The notes: a model not told the origin generated them from the sequence alone. A DNA stretch of 64,000 nt from Crossiella sp. CA-258035 (GCF_030064675.1 NZ_CP116413.1:8833501-8897500); one strand, 5' to 3'; counted from the first letter of the stretch, positions 52,679 to 61,397 are shown. Translations and numbers: made by a program.

Positions 52679-53272
52679 TCACTGCCGGACCATGGCGATC
52701 GCCAGGTCCAGCACCAGCGCCTCGGCCACCACCTCGCCACGCAGCCGCCGCTGCTCGAAGCCCAGCACCAGCGCGCGCACCCCCAGCGCCAGCTGGGCGG
52801 CCCGGTGCTCGTCGACCACCATGCCGCGCTCGTCCCTGCGGCCGGTCAGCGACTCGGCGAACTGCCGGTCCGAGCGCACCGAGATCTCCCGCAGCCGGGT
52901 GCTGACCACCGGGTCGCTCTGCGCCAGCCCGGCCAGCTCGGTCTCGAAGGCCAGCAGCGGCGCGGCGTCCTTGGCATCGGCCGCGCGCAGCCGTCCGGCC
53001 ACGTACACCGCGATCACCTGCTCAAGGGAAAGCCGCGGATCGCTGAGCTGTTGCAGATCGGCAATCACCCGGCGGTGAATGTCCTCGATGACGGCAATCA
53101 ACAGGTCCCGCTTGCTGCCGAAAATCGAGTAAATGGCCCCGGTGGTGAGACCGGCCCGGCCCGCGATCACGCCGAGAGAGGCGCCTCGATGCCCTTCCTC
53201 GACGATGACTTCCCTGGCTGCTTCCAGAAGCGCGGTGCGATTTCGGGCCTTCCCCTCCATCCGTGCGACCAA
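52679..53272 (-). CDS. TetR-family transcriptional regulator
   Basis: 197 aa from TTG 53272, chosen because GGGGAG is 6 nt upstream; ATG 53260 lacks a site. Helix-turn-helix (about 12-58): RNRTALLEAAREVIVEEGHRGASLGVIAGRAGLTTGAIYSIFGSKRDLLIAV. The ligand domain (65-197) is helical and not classifiable. Lies between purB and purC in the same direction; its ligand and target are unknown. Confidence 0.9.
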   Translation of the reverse strand: MVARMEGKARNRTALLEAAREVIVEEGHRGASLGVIAGRAGLTTGAIYSIFGSKRDLLIAVIEDIHRRVIADLQQLSDPRLSLEQVIAVYVAGRLRAADAKDAAPLLAFETELAGLAQSDPVVSTRLREISVRSDRQFAESLTGRRDERGMVVDEHRAAQLALGVRALVLGFEQRRLRGEVVAEALVLDLAIAMVRQ

Positions 53273-53338
53273 AGTTCACTCCCCAGTGACCGACGTGTTG
53301 TCTCGCGAGTCATTCTCAGGGGCGAATGTGCTGATAGC

Positions 53339-53371
53339 CCCCGGTACTTAGGAGGTTCCGAAGTACCGGGG
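53339..53371 (-). terminator. Hairpin after purB
   Basis: CCCCGGTACTT (53339-53349) and AAGTACCGGGG (53361-53371), 11 bp perfect, 27 nt after the purB stop. Confidence 0.7.
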
Positions 53372-53398
53372 AACAGTTCTGCCGGTTGGAAAGCTTGC

Positions 53399-54832
53399 TC
53401 AGAGGATGGCGCCGGGGGTGTACTTGGCCGCTTCGGGGTACTGCGCCACGACCTGCTCGATCCGCGTCACCACCGCGCTGACCTGCGCGGCGGCCGCGCC
53501 GGTGAACGGCAGCCGGTCGGCCAGCAGCGCGTCAAGCGCGGCCCGGTCCAGCGGCAACCGCTCGTCGGCGGCCAGCCGGTCCAGCAGATCGTTGCGCTCC
53601 AGGCCCTCGCGCAGTTCCAGCGCGGTGGCCACCGCGTTCTCCTTGATCGCCTCGTGCGCGGTCTCCCGGCCGACCCCGGCCCGCACCGCGGCCATCAGCA
53701 CCTTGGTGGTGGCCAGGAACGGCAGGTAGCGGTCCAGCTCGCGGCCGATCACCGCGGGGAAGGCGCCGAACTCCTCGAGCACGGTCAGGAAGGTCTCCAG
53801 CAGCCCGTCGAAGGCGAAGAAGGCGTCCGGCAGCGCGACCCTGCGCACCACCGAGCAGGACACGTCGCCCTCGTTCCACTGGTCCCCGGCCAGCTCGCCG
53901 ACCATCGAGGCGTGCCCGCGCAGGATCACCGCGAAGCCGTTGACCCGCTCGCAGGAACGGGTGTTCATCTTGTGCGGCATGGCCGAGGAGCCGACCTGAC
54001 CCGCCTTGAAGCCCTCGGTGACCAGCTCGTGCCCGGCCATCAGCCGGATCGTCTTGGCCAGGCTGGACGGCCCGGCCGCCAGCTGCACCAGCGCGGTGAC
54101 CACCTCGAAGTCCAGCGAACGCGGGTAGACCTGGCCGACGCTGGTGAGCACCTGGCCGAAGCCGAGGTGCCCGGCCACCGCGGCCTCCAGCCGGGCGAGC
54201 CGCCCGGCGTCGCCGTCGAGCAGGTCGAGCATGTCCTGCGCGGTGCCCACCGGACCCTTGATGCCGCGCAGCGGGTAGCGCGCGAGCAGGTCCTCCAGCC
54301 TGCCGAAACCGGCCAGCAGCTCATCGGCCGCGGTGGCGAACCGCTTGCCCAGCGTGGTGGCCTGGGCGGCCACGTTGTGCGAGCGCCCGGCCAGCACCAG
54401 CTCGGCGTGCTCGGCGGCCAGCGCGCCCAGCCGGGCCAGCACCGCGACCACCCGGTCCCGCACGTGCTCCAGGCTCAGCCGGATCTGCAGCTGCTCCACG
54501 TTCTCGGTGAGGTCCCGCGAGGTCATGCCCTTGTGCACGTGCTCGTGCCCGGCGAGGGCGTTGAACTCCTCGATCCGCGCCTTCACGTCGTGCCGGGTGA
54601 CCCGCTCCCGCTCGGCGATCGAGCCGAGGTCCACCTGCTCCAGCACCCGCTCGTAGTCGGCCAGCGCCGAGGCCGGGACGTCGACGCCCAGCTCCACCTG
54701 GGCCCGCAGCACGGCCAGCCACAGCTGCCGCTCCAGGACCACCTTGTGCTCGGGCGACCACAGCCGGGCCAGCTCGAGCGAGGCGTACCGGGAGGCCAGG
54801 ACGTTGGGAATGCGCGGCTTGGTCGAGGTCAC
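53399..54832 (-). CDS. purB: Adenylosuccinate lyase
   Basis: 477 aa from GTG 54832 (TSTKPRIPNVLASRYASLELARLWSPE). Motifs: GSSAMPHKMNTRSCERV (family signature with the flexible catalytic Ser), GHEHVHKGMTSRDLTEN (catalytic His region) and GRSHNVAAQATTLGKR. It acts twice in purine synthesis: SAICAR to AICAR and adenylosuccinate to AMP. A TAGGCT box 8 nt before the GTG and no ribosome-binding site suggest a leaderless transcript; GTG 54838 is an alternative. Confidence 0.97.
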   Translation of the reverse strand: MTSTKPRIPNVLASRYASLELARLWSPEHKVVLERQLWLAVLRAQVELGVDVPASALADYERVLEQVDLGSIAERERVTRHDVKARIEEFNALAGHEHVHKGMTSRDLTENVEQLQIRLSLEHVRDRVVAVLARLGALAAEHAELVLAGRSHNVAAQATTLGKRFATAADELLAGFGRLEDLLARYPLRGIKGPVGTAQDMLDLLDGDAGRLARLEAAVAGHLGFGQVLTSVGQVYPRSLDFEVVTALVQLAAGPSSLAKTIRLMAGHELVTEGFKAGQVGSSAMPHKMNTRSCERVNGFAVILRGHASMVGELAGDQWNEGDVSCSVVRRVALPDAFFAFDGLLETFLTVLEEFGAFPAVIGRELDRYLPFLATTKVLMAAVRAGVGRETAHEAIKENAVATALELREGLERNDLLDRLAADERLPLDRAALDALLADRLPFTGAAAAQVSAVVTRIEQVVAQYPEAAKYTPGAIL

Positions 54833-54840
54833 GTTCACGC

Positions 54841-54846
54841 AGCCTA
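54841..54846 (-). promoter_or_regulatory. -10 box of a leaderless purB transcript
   Basis: TAGGCT on the minus strand, 8 nt before GTG 54832. Confidence 0.5.
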
Positions 54847-54867
54847 GTTGACCAGCGCGAACATGGG

Positions 54868-54960
54868 CACGTGGCGGTCGGCACCCCCAGTGCCGACCAG
54901 CCACGTGGCCGGCGCCGAAGATCAGCGCCGGCCACAGTGGGATGTCCGGAACGAGACATC
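54868..54960 (-). terminator. Three consecutive hairpins between the sigma-partner gene and purB
   Basis: On the minus strand, in order: GATGTC/GACATC (54941-54946, 54955-54960); GGCCGGCGC/GCGCCGGCC (54907-54915, 54925-54933), 9 bp; and a 17-bp stem with one bulge (54868-54884 with 54890-54907). They begin 8 nt after the partner-gene stop and end about 22 nt before the purB -10 box. They most likely terminate the sigma operon. Confidence 0.6.
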
Positions 54961-54968
54961 GGTTCCGC

Positions 54969-55871
54969 TCAGCTGAGGTTGAATTCCGGATCGGTGACCA
55001 GCCGGATCACCTGGTCCCTGGTCAGCGGCGGGTCCGGCCGGGTCTGGCCGCCGTCGTTGTTCTCGGTGAACTCCGACGGCACCGTGACGAGGTTCTGCAC
55101 CCCCACCACCGAGCCGTCCTTGCGGTAGTGGGTGCCGTCCAGCGAGATGCGCTTGTAGTCCGCCGGGTTCTGCGAGTCGTAGCCGTGGCCGGCCATCGGG
55201 TCCTTCGGGGTCAGCACCTCCTCGACCACCACCACGCTGCCGTCCGGCTGCGGCAGCTTCTCGCACTTGCCGGTCAGGCCCTTGCGCCCCGACGGCCTGG
55301 TGTCACCAGCCGGGTTGTACCGGTGGCTGGTGGGCACCACCGATCCCTCCCCCCTCGGCACGCAGCGCAGGGGCAACGGGGTGACCACCGACCTCGCGGT
55401 GATCGGGCCGGTGATCGACAGGGTGATCCAGGCCCCGTGCACCTGGTCCCGGAAGGCGGCCGTGCCGCTGAGCGCGTCCAGGTCGCCGTCGTGGAACAGC
55501 TGCCGCATATCGGTCCGCAGCTCGGTCACTCCCGGCTTGAGCTTGGGCAGCGCCTGCTTGAGCAGCTCCTGGTTGCGCTGCTTCTGCCTGCTCAGGTCGA
55601 CCTTGGGACTGACCAGCGGCGGCTGCGACAGCCCGGTCAGCAGCCCCGCCTGCCCCGCGGCCCCGATCGCGCCCTGGCCGGCGAACACCATGCTGACCGT
55701 CACGGCCACCGCCGCGACCGCGGCCAGCGTGCCGCCGCCGGCGGCCAGGGTGGCCCGCCTGCGCCGGTGCAGCCTGGCCGCGGTGTCGGCCACCTGGTCG
55801 GGGTCGAAGCCCAGCGGGGGCTCGGCCGTGCTCAGCCCGCGCAACCTGTCGATCAACTGCTTGTCCTGCAT
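54969..55871 (-). CDS. Membrane partner of ECF sigma factor (CU044_5270-like)
   Basis: 300 aa from ATG 55871 (GGGAGGAG upstream), overlapping the sigma stop (ATGA). Cytosolic N-terminus (1-42: AEPPLGFDPDQVADTAARLHRRRR), one TM helix (about 45-65), then a long extracytoplasmic domain of about 235 aa with two Cys (RCVPRGEG, GKCEKL) and repeated charged motifs. It resembles the CU044_5270 family, often found beside sigma factors. Role inferred: anti-sigma or signal input. Confidence 0.78.
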   Translation of the reverse strand: MQDKQLIDRLRGLSTAEPPLGFDPDQVADTAARLHRRRRATLAAGGGTLAAVAAVAVTVSMVFAGQGAIGAAGQAGLLTGLSQPPLVSPKVDLSRQKQRNQELLKQALPKLKPGVTELRTDMRQLFHDGDLDALSGTAAFRDQVHGAWITLSITGPITARSVVTPLPLRCVPRGEGSVVPTSHRYNPAGDTRPSGRKGLTGKCEKLPQPDGSVVVVEEVLTPKDPMAGHGYDSQNPADYKRISLDGTHYRKDGSVVGVQNLVTVPSEFTENNDGGQTRPDPPLTRDQVIRLVTDPEFNLS

Positions 55872-56413
55872 CACACGCTCCTCCCGGCGACCGGCGCGAT
55901 CTCCGCGTCCAGCCGCTCGACAACCGCGCGCAGGGCCTCCAGCCCCCGCGCGGTCTGGCTCTTGACGGTCCCTTCCGAGCAGCGCAGGGCAGCCGCGACC
56001 TCCGCGATGGACAGGTCTGCCCAGTGCCGGAGGACCACGGCGGCGCGCTGCCGCGGCGGGATCTGCGTGAGCGCGCGCAGCAGGAGGTCCCGTGTCCCCG
56101 TGGCCGAGCCGGCCAGTGCGGGATCGAGGTCGATGCCGGGCTGGTCGGGCACCTTGCCGTCGCGGTTCTCCGCGCTCCGCCAGGGTTTCCGTCGTTCGTC
56201 CAGCCAGCACCGCAGCAGGACCTGCCGCGCGTAGTTGTCGACGGTGTTCTTCCGTTGCACCTTGGGCCAGGCCCGGTACATCTTGATCAGCGCGGTCTGC
56301 GCCAAGTCCTCGGCGAGGTGCCAGTCCCCGCACAGCAGGTAGGCCAGCCGCCGCAGCGACATGGCTTTCGCTCTGGCGAACTCCCGGTAGCTCGCATCGT
56401 CCTCGGCCCGCAT
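55871..56413 (-). CDS. SigE-family ECF RNA polymerase sigma factor
   Basis: 180 aa from ATG 56413, GGGAGG 6 nt upstream. Region 2 LRRLAYLLCGDWHLAEDLAQTALIKMYRAW and region 4 QRAAVVLRHWADLSIAEVAAALRCSEGTVKSQ are complete. Sister of the sigma genes at 0.8 and 57.9 kb. Upstream TetR gene and sigma gene have the same direction, about 68 bp apart. Coupled to its membrane partner. Confidence 0.93.
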   Translation of the reverse strand: MRAEDDASYREFARAKAMSLRRLAYLLCGDWHLAEDLAQTALIKMYRAWPKVQRKNTVDNYARQVLLRCWLDERRKPWRSAENRDGKVPDQPGIDLDPALAGSATGTRDLLLRALTQIPPRQRAAVVLRHWADLSIAEVAAALRCSEGTVKSQTARGLEALRAVVERLDAEIAPVAGRSV

Positions 56414-56481
56414 CCCGCGCCTCCCATCACCCAGATCCGCCTCTACTCACGCGAGCGGGCCGAGGACAGGTTGCACCGGGG

Positions 56482-57093
56482 TCAGCCGCGGCCGGGCAGG
56501 TTCGCCCGCAGCATCCGGCGGGCGGCGTCCCGGGGATCGGGGTTGCTCTCGATCAGCGCGTTCACCACCGCGCCGTCGACCAGCGCGACCAGCACGTCCA
56601 GCCGCGGCCGGTCCACCGGGGTGCCGGAGTGCGCGAACAGCTCGGTGAGCAGGACCATCAGCTCCTCGCCGAGGCCGCGCATCAGGTCGGTGAGGAAGGG
56701 CCGCCGGGCGCTGCCGACCAGGCGTTCGTAGCGCAGCAGCACCGGTTCCAGGCCGCCGTCCCTGGACAGCCGGCCCAGCAGCAGGTCCAGCACCAGCTCG
56801 ACCAGGTCGTCGGCGCACAGCGGATGGTCCCGCCCGGCCAGGTCGTCCAGGCACTGCCGGGCGGCGTTCAGCTCGGCCCGGGAGCCGTGCTCGACCGCGG
56901 CCGCGACCAGCTCGTCCAGCGAGCTGAAGTAGTAGGTGGTGGAGGCCAGTGGCAGCTCGGCGCGCTCGGCCACCGCGCGGTGCCGGATGGCGTCGAAGCC
57001 GCCCTCGGCCAGCAGCGCGGCGGCCGCCTCGATCAGCGCGTGCCGCCGCCGCTCACCCTTGGGCGTGCTGGCGGAATGCCTGGTCTCGGCCAT
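56482..57093 (-). CDS. TetR-family transcriptional regulator
   Basis: 203 aa from ATG 57093 (no strong ribosome-binding site). Helix-turn-helix about 14-62: RRHALIEAAAALLAEGGFDAIRHRAVAERAELPLASTTYYFSSLDELVAAAV. The C-terminal part is helical (LLTELFAHSGTPVDRPRLDVLVALVDGAVVNALIE), as in TetR_C 17-like domains. Placed between two sigma modules; target unknown. Confidence 0.9.
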   Translation of the reverse strand: MAETRHSASTPKGERRRHALIEAAAALLAEGGFDAIRHRAVAERAELPLASTTYYFSSLDELVAAAVEHGSRAELNAARQCLDDLAGRDHPLCADDLVELVLDLLLGRLSRDGGLEPVLLRYERLVGSARRPFLTDLMRGLGEELMVLLTELFAHSGTPVDRPRLDVLVALVDGAVVNALIESNPDPRDAARRMLRANLPGRG

Positions 57094-57119
57094 AGCCAGC
57101 CATCGTGCCAGAAGCGGGC

Positions 57120-57863
57120 TCAGTACTTGTCGGAGAGCTTCTTCGCCAGTCGTTCCAGGTCGCCGGCGAACGGCGGCTTGCCGCCCGGCTTGCGCGGCAC
57201 GCTGTGGATGGTCAGCGGCGCCCCGTGGGTGGTGATCGCGGTGTAGCTCTGCGACCCGCCGGGACCGCTGTCGGCCCGGCCGCCGTCGCGGGAGAGCCCG
57301 GAGTCCTGGCCGAGGGACACGGTCAGCGTGCCCTCCGGCGTCTTCAGCGAGAACCCGCGGGAACCCTGCGGGCACAACTCGGCCGGGGCCTGCTCAGGGG
57401 TGAGTGCGGCGACGGCCGGGAGCTCGACGGCGAGGGCGGCTGCGAGCTCCCGGTCCGCCATCCCGCACCCTTCGGTGCCACCGATCGAAGGACCGGTGCT
57501 CGCTGAGCCGTCCCCCTGCTTGGACGGCTCAGGCGAGGTCTTGGGTTGGGCGCGATCGGTACCGGGGCCTGCCTGGCCGCCGGTGCTGTTCTCCTGCGGG
57601 GGGACGCCGAAGACGGACCCTTCGGCCGTGAGCTCCCCCGAGGACGCGGTGTTCGGGGTCTGCCCCGGACCGAACAGGTTCGTCACCACCAGCGTGCCAC
57701 CGACCAGCAGCGCCACCCCGAAAGTCGATCCGCTCAGGACCAGCTTCCGCTGCCGCGCGCTCGCCCGGTGCGAGGCGGTGACCACGTCCTGCTCGTTGAA
57801 GGACGGCGGTGGCACCTCGCGCACGGCATCGCGGAAGGCGTCCGCGAGCTTGTGCTCGTCCAC
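57120..57863 (-). CDS. Membrane partner of ECF sigma factor
   Basis: 247 aa from GTG 57863, GAGGAGG about 9 nt upstream. Cytosolic N-terminus DEHKLADAFRDAVREVPPPSFNEQDVVTASHRASARQRK, one TM helix (about 44-63), a long Gly/Ser/Pro/Gln linker (70-130), then a compact extracytoplasmic domain with two Cys (EGCGMAD, ELCPQGS). The linker suggests reach through the cell wall. The N-terminus matches the orphan at 6819-7547. 32 bp after the sigma gene. Confidence 0.75.
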   Translation of the reverse strand: MDEHKLADAFRDAVREVPPPSFNEQDVVTASHRASARQRKLVLSGSTFGVALLVGGTLVVTNLFGPGQTPNTASSGELTAEGSVFGVPPQENSTGGQAGPGTDRAQPKTSPEPSKQGDGSASTGPSIGGTEGCGMADRELAAALAVELPAVAALTPEQAPAELCPQGSRGFSLKTPEGTLTVSLGQDSGLSRDGGRADSGPGGSQSYTAITTHGAPLTIHSVPRKPGGKPPFAGDLERLAKKLSDKY

Positions 57864-57895
57864 CTACATCCACCTCCTCGACCCGATGATCCCCC

Positions 57896-58414
57896 TCATG
57901 TGGCGGACCTCAGATCGTCCAGTGCGTCTCCCAGCGCCTCCCGGAGGGCATCCAGCCCCCGGGCGGTCTGACTCTTCACGGTGCCCTCGGTGCACCCGAG
58001 CGCCTTGGCCGCGGCCGAGACGTCCAGGCCCTCCAGGAACCGCAACACCAGCACCGCGCGTTGCCGCGGCGGCACCTTGCGCAGGCCGTCGAGCAGAGCC
58101 GACCTGGTGGCCACCGAGTCACCGACCTCCGGTGTGCTCACCGGGGTCTCCGGCAGCTCGTCCACGACGCGTTCGCGCCGCCACGGCCGCCGGGACTCGT
58201 CGATCGACGCCCGCACCAGCGTGCGTCTGACGTAAGCGTCCAGGGCACCCTTGTCCCGGACCTTGCGCCAGCGCCGGTGCAACGCGACGAACGCGGTCTG
58301 GGCCAGGTCATCCGCCCGGTGCCAGTCGCCGCAGAGCAGGTAGGCCGTCCGTCGCACCGCATCGCGCCTGGCGAGGAAGTACTCGGCGAACTCCTGCTCC
58401 TCGTGATGGTCCAC
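57896..58414 (-). CDS. SigE-family ECF RNA polymerase sigma factor
   Basis: 172 aa from GTG 58414 (GGAGAG about 6 nt upstream; 5-bp stem GCGGA/TCCGC brackets the site). Region 2 VRRTAYLLCGDWHRADDLAQTAFVALHRRW and region 4 QRAVLVLRFLEGLDVSAAAKALGCTEGTVKSQTARG. Third member of the family in this window. Its partner gene follows after 32 bp; divergent from the threonine aldolase gene. Confidence 0.93.
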   Translation of the reverse strand: MDHHEEQEFAEYFLARRDAVRRTAYLLCGDWHRADDLAQTAFVALHRRWRKVRDKGALDAYVRRTLVRASIDESRRPWRRERVVDELPETPVSTPEVGDSVATRSALLDGLRKVPPRQRAVLVLRFLEGLDVSAAAKALGCTEGTVKSQTARGLDALREALGDALDDLRSAT

Positions 58415-58576
58415 GCGGAACTCTCCGCTCGTCTGCTTGCACCTACTGGACGAAACAACTGCGCACAACGGTTGCACGGACCGGGCAGGAGATCCACGTC
58501 ACCCCCCGCGTGTGCGAGCCCGCGAGCTGGGCATTCGCCGCTCGATCCGCGACGGCGAGTGTGGTGTGATCGTATC

Positions 58577-59623
58577 GTGACCTATTCCGCCCCGATCGAC
58601 CTCCGGTCGGACACCGTCACCAAGCCCGATGACCGGATGCGCGCGGCCATGGCCGCCGCCGAGGTCGGTGACGACGTCCTGGACCGCGACCCCACCATGC
58701 GCGCCCTCGAGGAGCGCGCCGCCGCCCTGCTCGGCACGGCCGAGGCGCTGTGGGTGCCCAGCGGCACCATGGGCAACATCATCGCGCTGATGATCCACCT
58801 GCGCCGCGGCGACCGGTTTCTGGCCGCCAAGGACTCGCACGTGCTGCAGAACGAGCTGGGCGCGCCCGCCTGGCTGGCCGGCGGCATGCCCACGGAGCTG
58901 CCCTGCGAACTGGGACCCGGCAGGCTGGCGCCGGAGACGGTGCGCGCGGCGGCCGGCACGCCAGGCCCCTACTACTCCCTGCGCACCTCGCTGCTGTGCC
59001 TGGAGAACACGCACAACGCGGCCGGTGGCGCGGTGGTGCCGATCGAGGAGCACACCCGGCTGGTGGCCACCGCGCGGCAGGCCGGGCTGCGGGTGCACCT
59101 GGACGGGGCCCGGATCTGGAACGCCTCGGTGGCCCTGGAGGTGCCGCCCGCGGCGCTGACCGTGGGCGCGGACTCGGTGCAGGCCTGCCTGAGCAAGGGG
59201 CTGGGCGCGCCGGTGGGCTCGGTGCTGGGCGGGTCGGCGGAGCTGGTGGCCGAGGCCAGGCGGGTGCGCAAGATGCTCGGCGGCGGCATCCGCCAGGGCG
59301 GCGTGCTGGCCGCGGCCGGGCTGCTCGCGCTGGAGCGGGTGGGCGAGCTGGCCGAGGACCACGCGAACGCCCGGCTGCTGGCCGACGGACTGGCCGAGCT
59401 GGGCTGGTCGGTGCGCCGGCCGCAGACCAACATCGTGCTGGCCGGGGCGCCGGACCTGGAACTGGCGCTGCGCAGGCTGACCGGAGCCGGCGTGCTGGCC
59501 ACGCCGATGGCCGGGCAGGTGCGCTTCGTCACCCACCGGGACGTGGACCGGGCTGGCATTGTCGAGGTGCTGCGGCGGGTCGAGCAGGAGGACGTGCTGC
59601 GCAACCAGAGCAGGGCGAGCTAG
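58577..59623 (+). CDS. Low-specificity L-threonine aldolase
   Basis: 348 aa from GTG 58577. It begins IDLRSDTVTKPDDRMRAAMAAAEVGDDVL, the aldolase signature; VHLDGARIWNASVAL holds the PLP-binding Asp/Arg and K207 (ACLSKGLGAPVGS) binds PLP. It splits L-threonine or allo-threonine to glycine and acetaldehyde in the cytosol. The HAD gene follows at 11 bp with a strong site. Divergent from the sigma operon. Confidence 0.93.
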   Translation: MTYSAPIDLRSDTVTKPDDRMRAAMAAAEVGDDVLDRDPTMRALEERAAALLGTAEALWVPSGTMGNIIALMIHLRRGDRFLAAKDSHVLQNELGAPAWLAGGMPTELPCELGPGRLAPETVRAAAGTPGPYYSLRTSLLCLENTHNAAGGAVVPIEEHTRLVATARQAGLRVHLDGARIWNASVALEVPPAALTVGADSVQACLSKGLGAPVGSVLGGSAELVAEARRVRKMLGGGIRQGGVLAAAGLLALERVGELAEDHANARLLADGLAELGWSVRRPQTNIVLAGAPDLELALRRLTGAGVLATPMAGQVRFVTHRDVDRAGIVEVLRRVEQEDVLRNQSRAS

Positions 59624-59634
59624 GGGAGAGACCT

Positions 59635-60246
59635 TTGTACTGGGTGGTTTTCGACTACGGCGAGGTCCTGAGCAAGAAGACCGCGGCCCTGCCGGAGCTG
59701 GCTCAGCAGCTGGGGGTGGCCGCGGCAGAGTTCGAGCCCGCCTACTGGGCCGAGCGGGAGCCCTACGACCGGGGCTGCCACGAGTCGCAGTACTGGCGCG
59801 CGGTGGGCGCCCGGCTCGGCGTCGAGGTTGATGACGAGACGGTGGCCGCGCTGACCAAGGCCGACGGCGAGGGCTGGCTGGTCTTCGAGCCGGAGGCGGA
59901 GGCGCTGCTCACCGAGCTGCACGAGGCCGGGGTCGCGCTGGCCCTGCTGTCCAACGCCCCGGCCTCGTTCGGGCGCGCGGTCGAGCTGCGCCCCTGGTCC
60001 GGCAAGTTCCGCACGCTGATCTTCTCCGGCGACCTGAAGTGCGCGAAGCCGGACCCGGAGATCTGGGCCGAGCTGCTGCGCAGGCTGGACGCCGCCCCGG
60101 AGAAGTGCGTGTTCTTCGACGACCGGCAGGTCAACATCGACGGCGCGCTGGCCGCCGGGCTGGACGCCAGGCTGTGGACGGGAGCGGCGGACGCCCGCGC
60201 CTACCTGACCGGGCGGATCAGTGGATTTGGCGGTTCTGCTTCTTGA
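59635..60246 (+). CDS. HAD-family hydrolase
   Basis: 203 aa from TTG 59635, GGGGAG 6 nt upstream. Motif I VVFDYGEVLSKK (nucleophile Asp in the second residue of FDYG), motif II LLSNAP, motif III K in FSGDLKCAKPDPEIWAEL and motif IV VFFDDRQVNIDGA. HAD-IA type phosphatase or related enzyme; substrate unknown. Co-transcribed with threonine aldolase. Its end overlaps the convergent small membrane gene by 29 bp. Confidence 0.9.
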   Translation: MYWVVFDYGEVLSKKTAALPELAQQLGVAAAEFEPAYWAEREPYDRGCHESQYWRAVGARLGVEVDDETVAALTKADGEGWLVFEPEAEALLTELHEAGVALALLSNAPASFGRAVELRPWSGKFRTLIFSGDLKCAKPDPEIWAELLRRLDAAPEKCVFFDDRQVNIDGALAAGLDARLWTGAADARAYLTGRISGFGGSAS

Positions 60247-60379
60247 CCCAGGCCACCGCGGTGGCGCCCAGGAAGATCACTCCGCCCACGATGGCCAGCC
60301 AGAACAGCCCCTTGACCACGAACCCGATCACGGACAGCACGATCCAGCCGACCAGCAAGATCCCCAGGATCATCAACAT
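60218..60379 (-). CDS. Very small membrane protein
   Basis: 53 aa from ATG 60379, GGGGAG 6 nt upstream. Almost wholly two hydrophobic segments (LMILGILLVGWIVLSVIGFVVKGLFWLAIVGGVIFLGATAVAW) and a basic tail KKQNRQIH. Its clear binding site and composition support a real gene despite the 29-bp overlap with the HAD gene. Similar short LMILGxLLxG proteins are common in actinobacteria; no function known. Confidence 0.7.
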   Translation of the reverse strand: MLMILGILLVGWIVLSVIGFVVKGLFWLAIVGGVIFLGATAVAWVKKQNRQIH

Positions 60380-60454
60380 AACGTTCTCCCCTCCACAACC
60401 TCTCAGACGATGAACGATCGAACGGGTGGCGGAGTTCCGCGCGGCGCTCACCGC

Positions 60455-60460
60455 GATAAT
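60455..60460 (+). promoter_or_regulatory. -10 box of a leaderless MarR gene
   Basis: GATAAT (five of six to consensus) with 6 nt before GTG 60467. No ribosome-binding site, so the transcript probably starts at the first codon. Confidence 0.6.
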
Positions 60461-60466
60461 GACGTG

Positions 60467-60985
60467 GTGAGCGAACCGCGCTGGCTGAACGAGTCCCAGA
60501 TGCGCGCCTGGGTCCACTTCCTGGACGCCAGCCGCCTGGTGGAGGAACGGGTGGCCCAGCAGCTGCGGCGGGACCACGGCATCACGCACTTCGAGTACGA
60601 GGTGCTGGTCCGGTTGTCCGCGACCCCGCAGCGACGGATCCGGCTGGCCGACCTGGCCGCGCAGGTGGTGGCGGCCAGACCGAGGCTCACCCACGTGATC
60701 GATCGGCTGCAGCAGCGCGACTGGGTGCGCCGGGAGGCCGTGCCGGATGACGCCAGGGGCTACTTCGCGGTGCTCACCGACGCGGGCTTCGCCGCGCTGG
60801 AGAGCTTCGCGCCCAGCCATGTGGAGACGGTGCGGGCCGCGCTGATCGACCAGCTCACCCCGGGCCAGATCGACGCGCTGGGCGACGTGATGTCGCACCT
60901 GTCGGTCAAGCTGCGCTCGGACCGCGAGGGCGGCTGCGGCTGGCCGTCGGCGGGAGTGCGCGGCACCGGCACCGACTCCGGCTGA
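60467..60985 (+). CDS. MarR-family transcriptional regulator
   Basis: 172 aa from GTG 60467 (GTG 60464 possible). Winged helix-turn-helix across residues 30-115: ITHFEYEVLVRLSATPQRRIRLADLAAQVVAARPRLTHVIDRLQQRDWVRREAVPDDARGYFAVLT. Helices at both ends form the dimer part. Target unknown; convergent with the secreted protein at 60990, 4 bp away. Confidence 0.9.
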   Translation: MSEPRWLNESQMRAWVHFLDASRLVEERVAQQLRRDHGITHFEYEVLVRLSATPQRRIRLADLAAQVVAARPRLTHVIDRLQQRDWVRREAVPDDARGYFAVLTDAGFAALESFAPSHVETVRAALIDQLTPGQIDALGDVMSHLSVKLRSDREGGCGWPSAGVRGTGTDSG

Positions 60986-60989
60986 GTCC

Positions 60990-61397
60990 TCAGCACTCGT
61001 TGTACTTGGCCCCAATGGGCGGGAACTCCGCCAGGTCGGCCCACAGCGCCAGGCAGCGGCCCTTGGGGTTGAACGGCGAGGCCACCAGGTTCACCACGAA
61101 CTTGGCCACCGGCGCGCACAGCGCGTTGGCCGGCGCGGGCACGATCGCGTTGCAGCCCAGCGACACCAGGGTCTCGCCACCGGTCTTGGCCGCGTCGTAG
61201 AGGAACTGGGTCTCCTCCTTGGTGAACTGGTGCCGCAGCCCCTGCTGCGCGACGGAAAGCTCATCGGCGCTCAGGGACATGACGGGACCGCTGGTCGCCA
61301 CCGGCTCGGCGATCGCGGGAGCGGACAGGCCGAACCCGGCGACCGCGGTGATCGCGGCGGTGGCGGCCAGGCGGCGCAGGAAGGTCGAGGCGCGCAT
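60990..61397 (-). CDS. Secreted small hypothetical protein
   Basis: 135 aa from ATG 61397 with AAAGGA about 6 nt upstream. Signal peptide RASTFLRRLAATAAITAVAGFGLSAPAIA (cut near 30); mature part of about 105 aa with four Cys (LGCNAIV, ALCAPVA, GRCLALW, final C). Sequence SADELSVAQQGLRHQFTKEETQFLYDAAK is helical. No family recognised. Confidence 0.75.
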   Translation of the reverse strand: MRASTFLRRLAATAAITAVAGFGLSAPAIAEPVATSGPVMSLSADELSVAQQGLRHQFTKEETQFLYDAAKTGGETLVSLGCNAIVPAPANALCAPVAKFVVNLVASPFNPKGRCLALWADLAEFPPIGAKYNEC

